Below are positions 63,607 through 64,000 of a stretch of 64,000 nt of DNA, piece after piece. The DNA lies in NCBI RefSeq assembly GCF_004345705.1, contig NZ_SLWV01000007.1:1-64000 (forward strand), in the 5' to 3' direction. A program made the position numbers and the translations under genes. The stretch's first letter is position 1. Every line of letters starts with the position of its first letter. The notes under the pieces were generated by a model. It was given only the letters and a program-made list of their open reading frames with translations. It was not told the origin of the DNA and did no database searches. This stretch comes from Marinisporobacter balticus. GTDB taxonomy: Bacteria; Bacillota; Clostridia; Peptostreptococcales; Thermotaleaceae.

Positions 63607-64000
63607 CTATCCTATTCCTTTGTTATAAATACGATAAATAACATATATAATAAATACGATTATACAGATCCCATAGATTCTATAGATCTTATTAAAAGTT
63701 TTGTCTATTTCTTTTTCTCTTTTTTTATAATCTTCTCTACTCAAGTTTTTTCTGATATCAGGAAGCAATGGGGTTGTGATGCCAAGTAACATTACGTTTA
63801 TAAACAAAAATAGCTCATCATACCTGATAAACCCTAAAGCATTATCGAAAAAATCAAATTTAAAAATGATACTGATTGTTGATAATCCACCCATTGCTGT
63901 TAAAACCCACATGAAGCTCTGAAGTATTTTTTTGTTTTTTATATATATAGAAAAACATACTCCCTTTAGTCCTATAAAATAACAAAGCAAAGTCAAACCA
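63607..64000 (-). CDS. Membrane protein of unknown function (runs off the right edge)
   Basis: At least 129 residues, open to the window end; no convincing start or ribosome site is inside the window, so the N-terminus is probably missing. It has hydrophobic segments of about 5-20, 28-46, 64-80 and 106-122 and a charged loop (REDYKKREKEIDKTFNKIY). No family recognised. Same strand as the RND operon but separated by 370 bp, so it ends its own transcript. Confidence 0.6.
   Translation of the reverse strand, partial: GLTLLCYFIGLKGVCFSIYIKNKKILQSFMWVLTAMGGLSTISIIFKFDFFDNALGFIRYDELFLFINVMLLGITTPLLPDIRKNLSREDYKKREKEIDKTFNKIYRIYGICIIVFIIYVIYRIYNKGIG

Noticed and set aside
1..64000. tRNA, rRNA, CRISPR array or complete insertion sequence
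   Set aside because: None could be recognised by eye on either strand; only the edge fragment at 1-140 resembles a transposase.

Overview
The window is AT-rich, has strong Shine-Dalgarno sites and uses GTG/TTG starts often. It carries a Spo0E-type phosphatase, a YpeB-like protein, a sigma-54 activator, a double-cubane reductase, TRAP and ABC transporters and many chemoreceptors, with no respiratory-chain or outer-membrane genes. This points to a motile, anaerobic, probably spore-forming member of the Clostridia (Alkaliphilus/Crassaminicella-like is a guess). No rRNA, tRNA or CRISPR array was recognised.

Layout. 1-2.1 kb: transposase tip at the edge and a sodium:solute symporter preceded by a terminator and a tiny Phe/Tyr-rich ORF. 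2.4-4.9 kb: orphan chemoreceptor tail, a YjiM-like double-cubane reductase, and a Spo0E-like gene between 13-bp inverted repeats. 5-13.1 kb: lipoprotein, two full chemoreceptors, one internally deleted chemoreceptor, and an ABC exporter. 13.3-17.1 kb: DUF2179 protein, three small unknown genes (one a 42-aa lipoprotein missed by length filters), YbaK and RNase H. 17.3-21.9 kb: a Fe3+/organophosphate-type ABC operon ending in a PHP phosphoesterase, with a promoter just upstream and a GC-richer, highly structured block (candidate RNA) upstream of that. 22.3-28.0 kb: an Opp/Nik-type ABC operon whose leader holds a cobalamin riboswitch, its terminator and a decayed MATE transporter. 28.3-29.2 kb: a DnaJ-like protein.

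29.5-39.9 kb is a catabolic island on the minus strand: acid-sugar kinase, iron alcohol dehydrogenase, PdxA-like dehydrogenase, TAXI-TRAP receptor and permease, DapA-family aldolase and YhcH protein. A PrpR-type sigma-54 activator lies upstream. A -24/-12 promoter and three GTTG-N7-CAAC palindromes lie between regulator and operon. The parts suggest uptake and breakdown of a four-carbon sugar acid such as threonate or erythronate.

40.4-43.8 kb: BcrAB-like ABC exporter with its two-component system. 44-49.6 kb: CBS-GGDEF protein, a YpeB-like protein, an M20 amidohydrolase and a membrane transporter. 49.9-52.5 kb: a 666-aa protein with about 31 SHAEG repeats and a C-terminal Peptidase_G2 self-processing domain, under a possible sigma-K promoter, followed by a decayed second G2 module. 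52.6-56.1 kb: ECF sigma/anti-sigma pair and chemotaxis phosphatases (CheX and a CheY-CheX fusion). 56.4-63.2 kb: RND efflux pump, its two-component system and membrane-fusion lipoprotein, and a frameshifted DUF2179 fragment. A membrane protein runs off the right edge.

The most novel candidates are the SHAEG/G2 protein, the structured block near 22.1 kb, the riboswitch-MATE relic-ABC arrangement, and the inverted repeats around the Spo0E gene.
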